Of a DNA stretch of 64,000 nt, positions 15,518 through 24,864 are shown one piece after another. Source of the stretch: Litorimonas sp046250185 (lineage in GTDB: Bacteria > Pseudomonadota > Alphaproteobacteria > Caulobacterales > Maricaulaceae); assembly GCF_046250185.1 (NCBI RefSeq), contig NZ_CP176469.1; one strand, written 5' to 3'. The first letter of the stretch is position 1. Every line of letters begins with the position of its first letter. The translations under genes were made by a program, and so were the position numbers. The notes under the pieces are model-generated. The model was not told the DNA's origin. It worked only from the letters and a program-made list of their open reading frames with translations, and did no database searches.

Positions 15518-16789
15518 TTAAGATTGGCGAGAGCGCACATCTTGCGGACGCAAAGGCGCCGTGAGTGACAGACCAGCAAGTGTTCGCGCCCTCGACAATG
15601 CCACATAAGTTTGCCCCGCCGCAAAGGCCCCTCGCCCAAGGTCTATCCGCACATCTTCCAACGTCAAACCTTGCGCTTTATGGATTGTAACAGCCCAAGC
15701 TAGGATAAGGGGGATTTGTTGAAACGTCGCGGACGTCGCTTCCTCCATCTTTTGATCTATTTCATTCCATTTATAATTAATCGCTTCCCATTTCACGGGT
15801 TCTATTTTTCTAACACTACCACCACTATCAAATCTCACAAAAACGTCTTCGGGCGTTAAGTCTGTGACCGTGCCCAGCGAGCCGTTCACCCAGCGCTTGA
15901 GCGGATCATTTCGCACAGCCATGACGCGCGCCCCTTTTTTGAGTGTGAGTTTTTCGGGAACAGGTACACGGCTACTTGCAAAGCGGCCTTTGGTTACACT
16001 GTCATATTGAAGCGCGGCACTAGATAAATCTTGAAGACCTTTTTGATTGTAGCGTTCCGCAATCGCATTGGTCGAGGTAAGTAAAACGGGCGTGCGGCCC
16101 TCTCGATGGGGGCGCACGCATATCTCATTCATCGCGGACACGGCTGCGTCGACATTTCGCGCCACACGCATATCCGACAAAATTTTGACGAAGTCCGCAT
16201 CCCGCTGTCTATAAACTTGGGACAATTCAAAATGCACGGGCGGGTAATTTTCCAAGACATTGGCATTATAAACAAATGGCCCAGCATAGCCCATCTGCGC
16301 CAAAATTCTATGTTCGTGCGCGGGTATAACGGGTGGGAGTTGGAAAAAGTCGCCAACCAAAACGATACGACATCCCCCAAATGGCAGCTTAGGATTCTGG
16401 GCTTTTCGCAAGATAATATCGATCCCGTCCAAGAGATCGGCGCGCACCATCGAGACTTCATCAATGACAATTAATTCGACCTTCTTCCAAAGGCTATTCG
16501 GACGTTGATCAGCTAGCGCGTTTTCATCAATAATCTGAAAGGGAAAGCGGAAGAAAGAATGTATCGTCTGCCCCCCGACATTCAGGGCCGCCACGCCCGT
16601 TGGCGCTAGCACGACAGTATTGGGGATTTGACATTCGTTTTTGATAAAATTGACGAGTGTAGATTTCCCCGTCCCCGCTTCCCCCGTCACAAGAATAGGT
16701 GTTTTATCATCAGATTGCAGATGCTCTAAAATATGGCTGACCGTTGGGCCATTCGCATACCCGTCAGGAAATTTCTCTAATGCTGACAC
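15518..16789 (-). CDS. PIF1/RecD-like superfamily 1 DNA helicase
   Basis: 423 residues. Visible helicase motifs are Walker A GEAGTGKST near 40, Walker B VIDEVSM near 110, a GDFFQLPPV motif near 150, and the C-terminal AVTIHKAQG and YVALSRA motifs near 370-395. These fit the PIF1-like 5'-3' helicase group. The start is GTG at 16789, with AGGAAA 5 nt before it; no ATG fits better. It runs convergent to the small membrane protein operon and stands alone. Likely roles are replication-fork or recombination functions; the exact substrate is unknown. Confidence 0.88.
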   Translation of the reverse strand: MSALEKFPDGYANGPTVSHILEHLQSDDKTPILVTGEAGTGKSTLVNFIKNECQIPNTVVLAPTGVAALNVGGQTIHSFFRFPFQIIDENALADQRPNSLWKKVELIVIDEVSMVRADLLDGIDIILRKAQNPKLPFGGCRIVLVGDFFQLPPVIPAHEHRILAQMGYAGPFVYNANVLENYPPVHFELSQVYRQRDADFVKILSDMRVARNVDAAVSAMNEICVRPHREGRTPVLLTSTNAIAERYNQKGLQDLSSAALQYDSVTKGRFASSRVPVPEKLTLKKGARVMAVRNDPLKRWVNGSLGTVTDLTPEDVFVRFDSGGSVRKIEPVKWEAINYKWNEIDQKMEEATSATFQQIPLILAWAVTIHKAQGLTLEDVRIDLGRGAFAAGQTYVALSRARTLAGLSLTAPLRPQDVRSRQS

Positions 16790-16846
16790 TGAAATTTCCT
16801 TTGGGACGCGAGAGCAATGAGGCGCGTGAGATTATGCCTCGCAACC

Positions 16847-18475
16847 CTATTCTGCTGCCGCCAACACCTGCGCTGCATTATCTTCTTTGATCATATCAGA
16901 CGCTTTTTCGGCAATCATAATACACGGCGCATTTGTGTTGCCAGAGACGAGATTTGGCATGATAGAGCCGTCAACAACGCGCAGGCCTCTAAGGCCATGC
17001 ACACGCAGGCGGTCATCGACGACGGCCATTGCGTCATGTCCCATTTTGCAGGTGCCAACAGGATGATATTCTGTATCTGCGCGATTGCGAATATCTTCTC
17101 GGAGAGCGGCATCATCATCCGTATCAGATTTGTAAAACCCCTTCTTGCGGACTTTATCAAAGGCTGGCGCTTTGAGGATAGCTTGCGTTTTCTTCACCCC
17201 GCGGAACAGGCTTTCCATGTCGCGGTCATCTTCCAGAAAGGCCGGATCAATCGCGGGCGGCGCCATAGGATCAGCGCTTTGGAGTTCAAGCTTCCCTCGG
17301 CTTTTGGGTCGCAGCAGGGTCGTGTGACAGCTATAGCCGTGCCCCCAATGGAGCTTCCGTCCATGATCATCCACGACTGAGCGAACAAATGTTAGCTTAA
17401 TGTCCGGGGACGGCTCAGACCGATCGGCATATAAATACCCGCCGCTCTCCGCGTAATTTGTTGTCAACATGCCGTGGCGTTTGCGCACATATTTAAATAT
17501 CTCGCCGAGCAAGCGGAATGACCCCATGACAGAAAAACCAATATTGTCTTTCACATTCGCATCATAGGCCATGACGTAATCAATATGGTCTTGCAGGTTT
17601 TCACCCACGCCAGGCAGATCATGTGTCTGTTCAATCCCGAAGGGCGAGAGCTTCTCTTTTGCGCCAACACCCGATAGCAGCAGAATTTGCGGAGAGCCAA
17701 AAGCCCCTGCCGCCAAAATAACCTCGCGGGCCGCCATGACAGTCTGGCTTGTCTTGTCCGCCTTATACTGCACGCCTGTTGCGCGACCGTTTTCAATAAT
17801 CACTTTTTCAGTGTGTGCGCCCGTAATGACACTCAGATTTGGGCGAGTTTGCGCGGGTTCTAAAAAGGCCCGCGCGGTTGACCAGCGTTCACCGTTTTTG
17901 TGCGTGACGTCGTAATAGCCCATGCCTTCATAGTCTGCCCCCTCGGTCATACCGTTGAGGTCGTCATGAATTTTATATTGGTTTTGGCGAGAGGCCTCGA
18001 AAAAAACTTCATTGATAGAGCCAGGGCTGCGGTGGCGCGCGACGTTTAACAGTCCGCCTTGTGCGTGTAATTCAGTCTCGCCATGTTCGTAATTCTCGGA
18101 CTTTTTAAAGTAAGGCAGAACGTCTTTCCACGCCCAGCCTTTGTTCCCTAACTTCGCCCACTCATCATAATCCTGCGCGTGGCCGCGATTGTAGACCATT
18201 GCGTTCATGCTAGATGATCCGCCGAGCATCTTCCCGCGCGGTTGATAGCCACGACGACCATTCAAGCCCTTTTGCGGCACCGTTTCATAGGCCCAATTAC
18301 GCTTCTTTGTGACCATGTTGAGCAGCGTTGCCATTGGCACCCAGACCGACCAATGCTTGTGTGTCCCGCCCGCTTCGAGCAAGCATACCGACGCATTCGG
18401 GTCTTCTGAAAGGCGATTGGCTAAGACACATCCGGCAGAGCCTGCGCCCACTACAACATAATCATAAGTCGACAT
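16847..18475 (-). CDS. GMC-family FAD alcohol dehydrogenase (choline dehydrogenase-like)
   Basis: 542 residues. Visible are the FAD-binding GAGSAGCVLANRL at the N-terminus, the GMC signature regions GGSSSMNAMVYNRG near 80 and GAFGSPQILLLSG near 255, and the active-site region EYHPVGTCKMG near 470 with a conserved His. The C-terminal NTNAPCIMIAEKA fits the family. It oxidises a primary alcohol to an aldehyde. It begins 2 nt after the aldehyde dehydrogenase stop, so the pair would turn an alcohol into an acid. A TonB receptor precedes them. An AlkJ-like long-chain alcohol substrate is possible but not shown; glycine betaine synthesis is less likely with this partner. Confidence 0.85.
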   Translation of the reverse strand: MSTYDYVVVGAGSAGCVLANRLSEDPNASVCLLEAGGTHKHWSVWVPMATLLNMVTKKRNWAYETVPQKGLNGRRGYQPRGKMLGGSSSMNAMVYNRGHAQDYDEWAKLGNKGWAWKDVLPYFKKSENYEHGETELHAQGGLLNVARHRSPGSINEVFFEASRQNQYKIHDDLNGMTEGADYEGMGYYDVTHKNGERWSTARAFLEPAQTRPNLSVITGAHTEKVIIENGRATGVQYKADKTSQTVMAAREVILAAGAFGSPQILLLSGVGAKEKLSPFGIEQTHDLPGVGENLQDHIDYVMAYDANVKDNIGFSVMGSFRLLGEIFKYVRKRHGMLTTNYAESGGYLYADRSEPSPDIKLTFVRSVVDDHGRKLHWGHGYSCHTTLLRPKSRGKLELQSADPMAPPAIDPAFLEDDRDMESLFRGVKKTQAILKAPAFDKVRKKGFYKSDTDDDAALREDIRNRADTEYHPVGTCKMGHDAMAVVDDRLRVHGLRGLRVVDGSIMPNLVSGNTNAPCIMIAEKASDMIKEDNAAQVLAAAE

Positions 18476-18477
18476 AA

Positions 18478-19929
18478 TTACATAATCTTTCTCATAAGGC
18501 CCAACATTTTGTGGGTTGCCGGGCCGTAAGGTGGATGGAGTTTCTTACCTTGGCTAAGCTTGCTTTGATAAAACACGCCCTTCATGTGCGAGAAGCTTTG
18601 GAAGCCAGCCTCGCCGTGATACGCGCCCATACCTGATGGTCCAACGCCGCCAAACGGTATGTCCTCTTGGATCACATGCCAGGCCGCATCATTGATCGTG
18701 ACGCCACCTGATATTGACTGACGCAGCACTTGCTCGCGTTTCGCATTATCTTCGCCAAACCAATAAAGCGCCAGGGGGCGGTCACGCTTTTGAATATAAT
18801 CCAGCGCATCTTCCTGTGTTTCAACGGGGACAATCGGCAAGAGCGGGCCAAAGATTTCTTCCTGCATAATCCGCATATCGGGCGTTGTATCTGTCACAAC
18901 GGTGAGCGGGATGCGGCGTTCCTTGGCGAGTTGTTGCTTATCATCATTGCCAGCCACGCGGATCTTTGCGCCTTTATTTTCCGCATCATCCAGCAAGTCT
19001 TGGAGGCGCGCATAATGCGAGTCGGCGATAATCGACGTATAGTCATCATTGCCCGCAAACTTTGGATAAAATGTCTCTGCTTGTTCAATGATAGCATCAG
19101 AGAACGCATTGATCTGATTTTGCGGCATCAGAACATAATCTGGCGCCACGCAGGTCTGACCGGCATTCAATAATTTCGCATTGGCGATGCGCGGCACAGT
19201 TGTTCCCATATTGGCCGACGGGTCAATAATTGTGGGCGACTTTCCGCCAAGTTCCAGCGTGCAAGGCACAAGGTTTTCTGCGGCCGCTTTCGCCACAATC
19301 CGCCCGACATTGGTCGAGCCTGTGAAGACGAGGTGATCAAAGGGGAGCGCGGAGAAAGCTTGCGCCACTTCCACGCCGCCCGTTGCGACAAAGACTTCGT
19401 CTTCGTCAAAGACTTTGCCCAGCACGCTCTTTAGAAGCTCTGAGAATTTTGGCGTGTATTCGCTCGGCTTAATCATCGCGCGATTGCCAGCCCCGAGTGC
19501 GCCGACGAGCGGCATGATTGCGAGCTGTAGCGGGTAGTTCCAAGGGCTGATTATCCCAATTACCCCCAATGGCTGCGGAATGATGCGGTTCTTGGCAGGC
19601 AGAAACTGCAGCGCAGTTGGCACTTTGCGCGGGCGCATCCATTTGGGTGTATGCTTGATGGCATGATTGATCCCACCTTGAATCACCAGACATTCTGCAA
19701 TGAGAGTTTCCTCCGTTGCGCGGTTCCCAAAGTCGGCGGAAATCGCCTCAATAAAATCTGTCTCATGCGCTTTGATCACCTCGCCCAGCGTTTTAAGTTT
19801 CGCCTTGCGAGACTCCCAGCTGGAATTCGGGGTCGCGTCAAATGCCGCTTTCTGCTTAGCTAGCACAGCATCTAGCGTGGCTTTCATCGCGGGATTTTTC
19901 TGATTGCCCTTGGGATTTATTCTGACCAT
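18478..19929 (-). CDS. Coniferyl-aldehyde-dehydrogenase-like NAD(P)-dependent aldehyde dehydrogenase
   Basis: 483 residues, class 3-like aldehyde dehydrogenase: IISPWNYPLQL near 120, GSTNVGRIV near 200, the catalytic Glu in LELGGKSP near 225, and the catalytic Cys in AGQTCVAPDY near 260. The DAAWHVIQEDIPFGGVG region supports the coniferyl aldehyde dehydrogenase (CalB-like) subgroup, which takes aromatic and long-chain aldehydes. A longer frame reaches 19965, but GAGG stands 5 nt before ATG 19929. It lies between the TonB receptor and the GMC dehydrogenase, all on the minus strand. Confidence 0.87.
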   Translation of the reverse strand: MVRINPKGNQKNPAMKATLDAVLAKQKAAFDATPNSSWESRKAKLKTLGEVIKAHETDFIEAISADFGNRATEETLIAECLVIQGGINHAIKHTPKWMRPRKVPTALQFLPAKNRIIPQPLGVIGIISPWNYPLQLAIMPLVGALGAGNRAMIKPSEYTPKFSELLKSVLGKVFDEDEVFVATGGVEVAQAFSALPFDHLVFTGSTNVGRIVAKAAAENLVPCTLELGGKSPTIIDPSANMGTTVPRIANAKLLNAGQTCVAPDYVLMPQNQINAFSDAIIEQAETFYPKFAGNDDYTSIIADSHYARLQDLLDDAENKGAKIRVAGNDDKQQLAKERRIPLTVVTDTTPDMRIMQEEIFGPLLPIVPVETQEDALDYIQKRDRPLALYWFGEDNAKREQVLRQSISGGVTINDAAWHVIQEDIPFGGVGPSGMGAYHGEAGFQSFSHMKGVFYQSKLSQGKKLHPPYGPATHKMLGLMRKIM

Positions 19930-20033
19930 CGTGACCTCATAAAAGTTTTCAAGTGCAACGATCATGCGCGCTGAGAGTGGTTACACCCTCAGCGCCGCCG
20001 TCATCGGCACATCATTTATCGCATCGGGTTAGG

Positions 20034-22445
20034 CTAAAATTTATAACCTAGTTGAACCGCCATTGTGCGGCCCTGTCCCCAGAAGCTGTATTTAGACTCG
20101 ACACCAAATGTGCCGCCAGAGAGCGGCGCGTCGCCGCCATATGTGAGCAGTTGCACATCGGTCAGGTTCTTGCCGATAAACGCTAGGCTCCAGTCATCAT
20201 TCTTGGATGCGATGTTCAAACGTAGATCAACTTTCGCATGCTCGCCCTGCACCAAGTCTGGATCATAGGTGGAGTTTGCGAAGTAGCTGGAAGCATATGA
20301 GACGCCACCAAACAGGCTGACATCAACGACATCCACAAATGGCACTTCATAATTTGCGCCGACAAAGGCCGTCACGTCAGATAGGTTCGTTTGCGTAAAT
20401 CCAGTGTAATCACAGAACGGCGTGCCAGGTGTCGTTGGCGCTTGGCCGAAGTTACACTGACCGTTCTTATAATCCGTAAACTCGAAGTCGATGAAGGCGA
20501 TCGCACCGTTCAGAGTTAAGTTTTCGTCCAGAGCAATCCGCCCATCAATCTCGATACCTTTTGACTCAGAGCCCGCCGCATTACCGACGTTAAAGCCCAG
20601 AATACCGTCAAAGATCGCGACTTGAAGGTTTGAGAACTCGTTGAAGAAACCTGTTGCGTTCAGTGTCGCGCGACCATCTGCGAGATCAAGCTTCGTGCCG
20701 ATTTCGTAGGAGTTGGCCTCTTCCGGCTCAAACGTAAAGCTCTCTAGCAAGGTCGCAGATTGGTTTTTATTGTTGGCGCGGAAGTCAAAACCGCCAGCTT
20801 TATTGCCTTTGACATAGCTCGCATAGATGAGCGCATCATCGGTGGGTTTCCACTCAATCTTGACTTCTGGCGTGAATGCCGTCTCGTTGATCTCGTCGCT
20901 GACCGGGCTGACACCCAGTGAGTTTTGGAAAAATGCACCTTGCGGGCCCAAACCAGAGAGGTTGTCTGTCGTGATGCCAAATAGGTTGGCATAGACGAGA
21001 GGGGCACCGACTTGTGCTGCGGGCAAAGCGCTACCATCGAGCGACAAAACCCGGCCCAAGCGAGAGCCGCTCTTGCTGTCATCCGTGTAACGCGCACCCA
21101 GTTGGATCGCGAACTGATCCGTAATATCGAAGTTGAGCTGCCCAAAGACAGACCATACATCAGAATCAACTTCTACAACGCGGCCAGCACCCGTTCCGGC
21201 GATCAAATTACCAGCCCCAGGCGATCTGCCATTCACGGCTGGGATTAGGATCGAACTGGTTGGGACCTCGATATTGTCGAGATATTCGTGATCCGATGTT
21301 TGGAAATATGCGCCAACGATATAATCGAGCCGCTCTCCAGCAGGTGAGATCAACCGAAACTCCTGGCTCAACTGATCGTAAGATTCGTCAAGACGAGCAA
21401 AGAAGATGTTCGCGCCCGTAAAATCACAATCACACTGTTCTTGATACGCCATGGCAGTATAGGCCGTGTTGGATTGCAAGGTGAAATCGCCTAGCGCCCA
21501 ATCAATAGACATTTGGTAAGCTTCGTTTTGGTTGAAGCTGAAATCGCCGTTGGATGAACGGCGATTGTCTTGCTCGGTATTCAAAACCGACACGTCCTGA
21601 CCAAAAGCGTTTCTGAGAATTTGCGAATACGTCAGACCCGCGAAAGGTCCAGCTTGAGCAGGCTGCTCGCCTGTGATCTCGATATACCGACCAATATTGT
21701 CAAACTCGGAATATTCAGCTTTGAAACGAGCCGTAATGTCCTCCGTCACGTCAACTTCTAGCTGGCCGCGAAGGGTCACGTCGTCATTTTGCATCTCTTC
21801 GCGATTTAGCGTGAGGTTTTCCATGTAGCCATCACCTTGGTGATAACGTCCCGCGATACGGCCACGAATACGGTCACTGATCGGCCCGCCAACTGCACCC
21901 TCAACAGAGTAATCATTCTCGTTAAATTCGTAAGTGCCAAGCACGTAGCCTGTCATATAATCTGTCGGTTTAGCCGTTGTAATGTTCAGCGCACCGGCGA
22001 CAGAGTTTTTACCAAACAGAATTGACTGTGGACCCCGCAGGACTTCGACACGCTCAAGGTCAAGGAAAGGTGACCGAGTAGATTGGCCGCGCGGATAGTG
22101 AATACCGTCAATATATGTGCCGACTGATTGCTCGAAACCTTGGTTGATGCCTGAGCCAATACCGCGAATATAAATCTGCGTCGAAATACCCGTCTGGTTC
22201 ATGTTAAAGTTCGGCACTGACGCTTGCAGATCTTCAAGGCGCGCGACGTTAGTTTCGCGCAAGAAATCCCCTGATACAGCAACAACAGACACAGGCACAT
22301 CTTGCAGGCTCTCTTGACGCACTTGCGATGTCACGATGATTTCGTCCAGCACAGCCCCAGAGCTTTGAGCCCAAGCGGTGCTATTGGCTGTCGCCGCCAC
22401 AGCTGTAATGATTGACGCAGTCGACAGAAGTCTTGAAAGTTTCAT
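20034..22445 (-). CDS. TonB-dependent outer-membrane receptor
   Basis: 803 residues: signal peptide (about 1-26, cut after AWA), a TonB-box-like DEIIVTSQ, a plug domain (about 45-160 with VPNFNMNQTG, IRGIGSG, VEVLRGPQSILFGKNSVAGA), and a 22-strand-type barrel ending in Phe (LGYKF). The family imports siderophores, vitamins or organic nutrients using energy from TonB. Its position before an alcohol and an aldehyde dehydrogenase, and divergent from a LysR regulator, suggests uptake of a hydrophobic or aromatic carbon source; iron uptake cannot be excluded. Confidence 0.92.
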   Translation of the reverse strand: MKLSRLLSTASIITAVAATANSTAWAQSSGAVLDEIIVTSQVRQESLQDVPVSVVAVSGDFLRETNVARLEDLQASVPNFNMNQTGISTQIYIRGIGSGINQGFEQSVGTYIDGIHYPRGQSTRSPFLDLERVEVLRGPQSILFGKNSVAGALNITTAKPTDYMTGYVLGTYEFNENDYSVEGAVGGPISDRIRGRIAGRYHQGDGYMENLTLNREEMQNDDVTLRGQLEVDVTEDITARFKAEYSEFDNIGRYIEITGEQPAQAGPFAGLTYSQILRNAFGQDVSVLNTEQDNRRSSNGDFSFNQNEAYQMSIDWALGDFTLQSNTAYTAMAYQEQCDCDFTGANIFFARLDESYDQLSQEFRLISPAGERLDYIVGAYFQTSDHEYLDNIEVPTSSILIPAVNGRSPGAGNLIAGTGAGRVVEVDSDVWSVFGQLNFDITDQFAIQLGARYTDDSKSGSRLGRVLSLDGSALPAAQVGAPLVYANLFGITTDNLSGLGPQGAFFQNSLGVSPVSDEINETAFTPEVKIEWKPTDDALIYASYVKGNKAGGFDFRANNKNQSATLLESFTFEPEEANSYEIGTKLDLADGRATLNATGFFNEFSNLQVAIFDGILGFNVGNAAGSESKGIEIDGRIALDENLTLNGAIAFIDFEFTDYKNGQCNFGQAPTTPGTPFCDYTGFTQTNLSDVTAFVGANYEVPFVDVVDVSLFGGVSYASSYFANSTYDPDLVQGEHAKVDLRLNIASKNDDWSLAFIGKNLTDVQLLTYGGDAPLSGGTFGVESKYSFWGQGRTMAVQLGYKF

Positions 22446-22538
22446 AAGTATTCCCCGAAGAATTGGTTGTTTTTCTGTTTAGCATGAGAGAGATTTTATA
22501 TAATGTAAAATAATATAAATATATACACCCATAACCTC

Positions 22539-22551
22539 TATCGATACGATA
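22539..22551 (+). promoter_or_regulatory. Candidate LysR-type operator (T-N11-A palindrome)
   Basis: TATCG-ATA-CGATA is a perfect inverted repeat with the T-N11-A spacing known for LysR regulators. It lies 6 nt before the LysR start and about 95 nt before the divergent TonB receptor start. Confidence 0.5.
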
Positions 22552-22557
22552 TGCCAT

Positions 22558-23487
22558 ATGCTGGACTTAAAAGATATTGAATATGTTTTCGCGATTTCCA
22601 AAGCGGGCGGTATCCAAAAAGCGGCGGATAAAATCGGGCTGTCCCAACCCGCACTCAGCAAGCGCATACAAAACCTCGAACATCGCCTGCAACTCCGCCT
22701 CTTTGATCGATTAGCCAAAGGCATGAGGCTGACCGAGGCTGGAGAGCTTTTTCTGGCTGAAGGTTTAAAGCTGATCGCGCATACGCAAGATTTCCAAAGC
22801 AAACTTAATGACCATAAGGGCGGCAAAGGCGGTCTGGTGTCAATCGGGATGAAACCAGGCCTAGAAGACGCCTTTTTCCGCCGTAGCATTGTGCAGTTCA
22901 CACAAGAATTTCCTGAAACAAATTTGCAGATCACAATCGACTCAACCCCCGCCCTCGCGGATAAAATCAAGAACGGCGATATAGACTTCGCCATGGGAGC
23001 TCTGGGTTACGCAGATGACAAAGGCGGCGAGCTTGTCTTGACCGATGACCTAGAATTTGAGCCCTATTTCAATATACCCCTCGAAGTTATCGTGCGGAAG
23101 AACCACCCTGTTCTCGATCAGCTTGATGACCCCCTCGCGCTGTTTGACTACCCCATTATCTGCCCAACACCGCCGTTGGATTTATTTGAAAACCTGAAAG
23201 CGAGTTACCAGCAAAAAGGTAACCCAATCTCACGCCCGCATATCCAAGTGGATGATTATGCCATCATCTACGAACTCGTGGAGCGATCTGATATGTGGAC
23301 AGCAACATTTGCGTCTAATCACACGAAGTTGGAACTAGCCGATAAATTCACCATGCTCGGGCAGTCAGATCTCCTCCCGCCGCTCACAATAGGCCTCGTC
23401 AAACGCAAAACATGGGCGATCAGTCCGAGTGCCGCAAAGCTCATTCAAATCATGCAGGTCCATGCGCGGGAATGGGCGATCCCATAA
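22558..23487 (+). CDS. LysR-family transcription regulator
   Basis: 309 residues: an N-terminal winged helix-turn-helix (about 1-62, SKAGGIQKAADKIGLSQPALSKRIQNLE) and a substrate-binding-like effector domain (about 90-300). It is divergent from the TonB receptor gene with only 112 bp between them, which contain a T-N11-A palindrome. By the usual LysR arrangement it would control the receptor and perhaps the following dehydrogenases, and itself, in response to a pathway compound. No ribosome site is obvious before the ATG. Confidence 0.9.
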   Translation: MLDLKDIEYVFAISKAGGIQKAADKIGLSQPALSKRIQNLEHRLQLRLFDRLAKGMRLTEAGELFLAEGLKLIAHTQDFQSKLNDHKGGKGGLVSIGMKPGLEDAFFRRSIVQFTQEFPETNLQITIDSTPALADKIKNGDIDFAMGALGYADDKGGELVLTDDLEFEPYFNIPLEVIVRKNHPVLDQLDDPLALFDYPIICPTPPLDLFENLKASYQQKGNPISRPHIQVDDYAIIYELVERSDMWTATFASNHTKLELADKFTMLGQSDLLPPLTIGLVKRKTWAISPSAAKLIQIMQVHAREWAIP

Positions 23488-23552
23488 AGTTTGCATCAAG
23501 TCCGCTTGCACGCGCCCACCATTTTGATAGGCTCCTTGTAAAGGAGCTTACC

Positions 23553-24269
23553 ATGAAACACCTCATCCCCCTTGTCGCGATTACCGCCCTCACCGCTTGC
23601 CAACCCGCGAGCAGTGGCACGACCTATATTACATCTGCCAATACAGCGGCGCAGATCAATGTCTCTGCAACCGGGCAGGTCGATGTGGCCCCTGACCGCG
23701 CGATCGTCACAGCAGGCGTTTTCACGCAAGACAAGACGGCTCGCGGCGCGATGATGGCCAATGCCACAATGATGACCGCCGTCTATGAAGAGCTGGAAGC
23801 CGCAGGCATCGCACGCAAAAATATCACCACCAGCCAACTTTCCCTGCAACCCCGCATGAATTACGCCAATCGCCAAGCGCCAAAGATTGACGGCTATAAC
23901 GCCCGTAACACCGTGACTGTCAAAACTGACGACATCGAGCAAGTTGGGCCTTTATTGGACGCGCTTGTTTCCGCAGGGGTTAACAATATCAACGGCGTGC
24001 AATTTACTGTCAAAGACCCCAAGAGCGCGCGTGACAAAGCCCGCACTGACGCAATTCGGGAAGCCCGCGAGAAAGCCGAGTCTATGGCAGAAGCAGCAGG
24101 CGTGGATTTAGGCGCGTTGACAAACCTCAATGAGAGCGGCGGCGGCTACACCCCGCAACCCGTTATGATGATGGCGCGATCCGATAGCGCGATGGGCGGC
24201 ACACCGATGTCCCAAGGGGAGCAGACGATTTCTGTGACCGTCAATCTGACCTACGCGATTGCGGACTAA
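23553..24269 (+). CDS. SIMPL-domain (DUF541) lipoprotein
   Basis: 238 residues. The signal peptide ends in a lipobox LTAC (Cys at about 17), so the protein is a lipoprotein. The rest is a SIMPL/DUF541 domain (about 38-235) with the start INVSATGQVDVAPDRAIVTAGV and the YNARNTVTVKT strand. The open frame begins upstream at 23412, but AAGGAG just before ATG 23553 and the signal peptide fix the start. SIMPL proteins lie in the periplasm and their role is poorly known. It overlaps no gene and ends at a shared terminator with rpmB. Confidence 0.9.
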   Translation: MKHLIPLVAITALTACQPASSGTTYITSANTAAQINVSATGQVDVAPDRAIVTAGVFTQDKTARGAMMANATMMTAVYEELEAAGIARKNITTSQLSLQPRMNYANRQAPKIDGYNARNTVTVKTDDIEQVGPLLDALVSAGVNNINGVQFTVKDPKSARDKARTDAIREAREKAESMAEAAGVDLGALTNLNESGGGYTPQPVMMMARSDSAMGGTPMSQGEQTISVTVNLTYAIAD

Positions 24270-24283
24270 AATCCGCGCATAAA

Positions 24284-24326
24284 AAAACCCGCCGCGTCCG
24301 TCACATAATAACGACGCGGCAGGTTT
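24284..24326. terminator. Bidirectional terminator between SIMPL gene and rpmB
   Basis: A stem of AAACCC-GCCGCGTC with GACGCGGC-AGGTTT has one mismatch and a 14-nt loop. A long A run before the stem gives a T run on the minus strand, serving rpmB. The plus-strand T run (GGTTTGATA) is short. Confidence 0.75.
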
Positions 24327-24351
24327 GATAATTTAGCAGTATGGAAGAGGC

Positions 24352-24648
24352 TTACGCCGCAGCTGTATCTTCCGCCGCTTTCATCACTTGCTTTTTAATC
24401 TTTTTGGCTTTGTCCGTCAGCTTGTGGTTCTTCGTGCCCATCAAGAACGCATCCAAGCCGCCTTTAAAGTCAACTGTGCGAAGTGTTTTCGCCGCAATAC
24501 GCACTTTAAATGTCTGACCCAGAGAATCGGACGGCAGAGAGACTGTGCAAAGGTTCACATTGAACCGACGACGTGTCTTGTTCATGGAGTGAGAGACGTT
24601 ATTGCCTGACATTGGGCCAGTATCGAGAAGATCGCAGCGACGTGACAT
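24352..24648 (-). CDS. rpmB: 50S ribosomal protein L28
   Basis: 98 residues matching L28: MSRRCDLLDTGPMSGNNVSH start, MNKTRRRFNVNL core, and an Ala-rich tail. It is part of the large ribosomal subunit. The open frame reaches 24702, but AAGG stands before ATG 24648 and the family start fits. No linked ribosomal gene is present, as is usual for rpmB in this class. Confidence 0.96.
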   Translation of the reverse strand: MSRRCDLLDTGPMSGNNVSHSMNKTRRRFNVNLCTVSLPSDSLGQTFKVRIAAKTLRTVDFKGGLDAFLMGTKNHKLTDKAKKIKKQVMKAAEDTAAA

Positions 24649-24864
24649 GATATTACCTTGTAATCGAATGTAAAAAGCAGCGTATCCGACATATTCAGAC
24701 ACATGCTCTATGTTTAGCGGCGGGAATTAGAGCCTAGAAGCCCCACCGTCAACCTTTTTTCACGGAATAACTGCCAAGAAATCAGCCCCTATTCTGTCGC
24801 ATATTTAATGCAATCCTGCCGCCTGTTCAGCTTGGCGCTAAGTCTTGGATGATATAGGCGAGGC

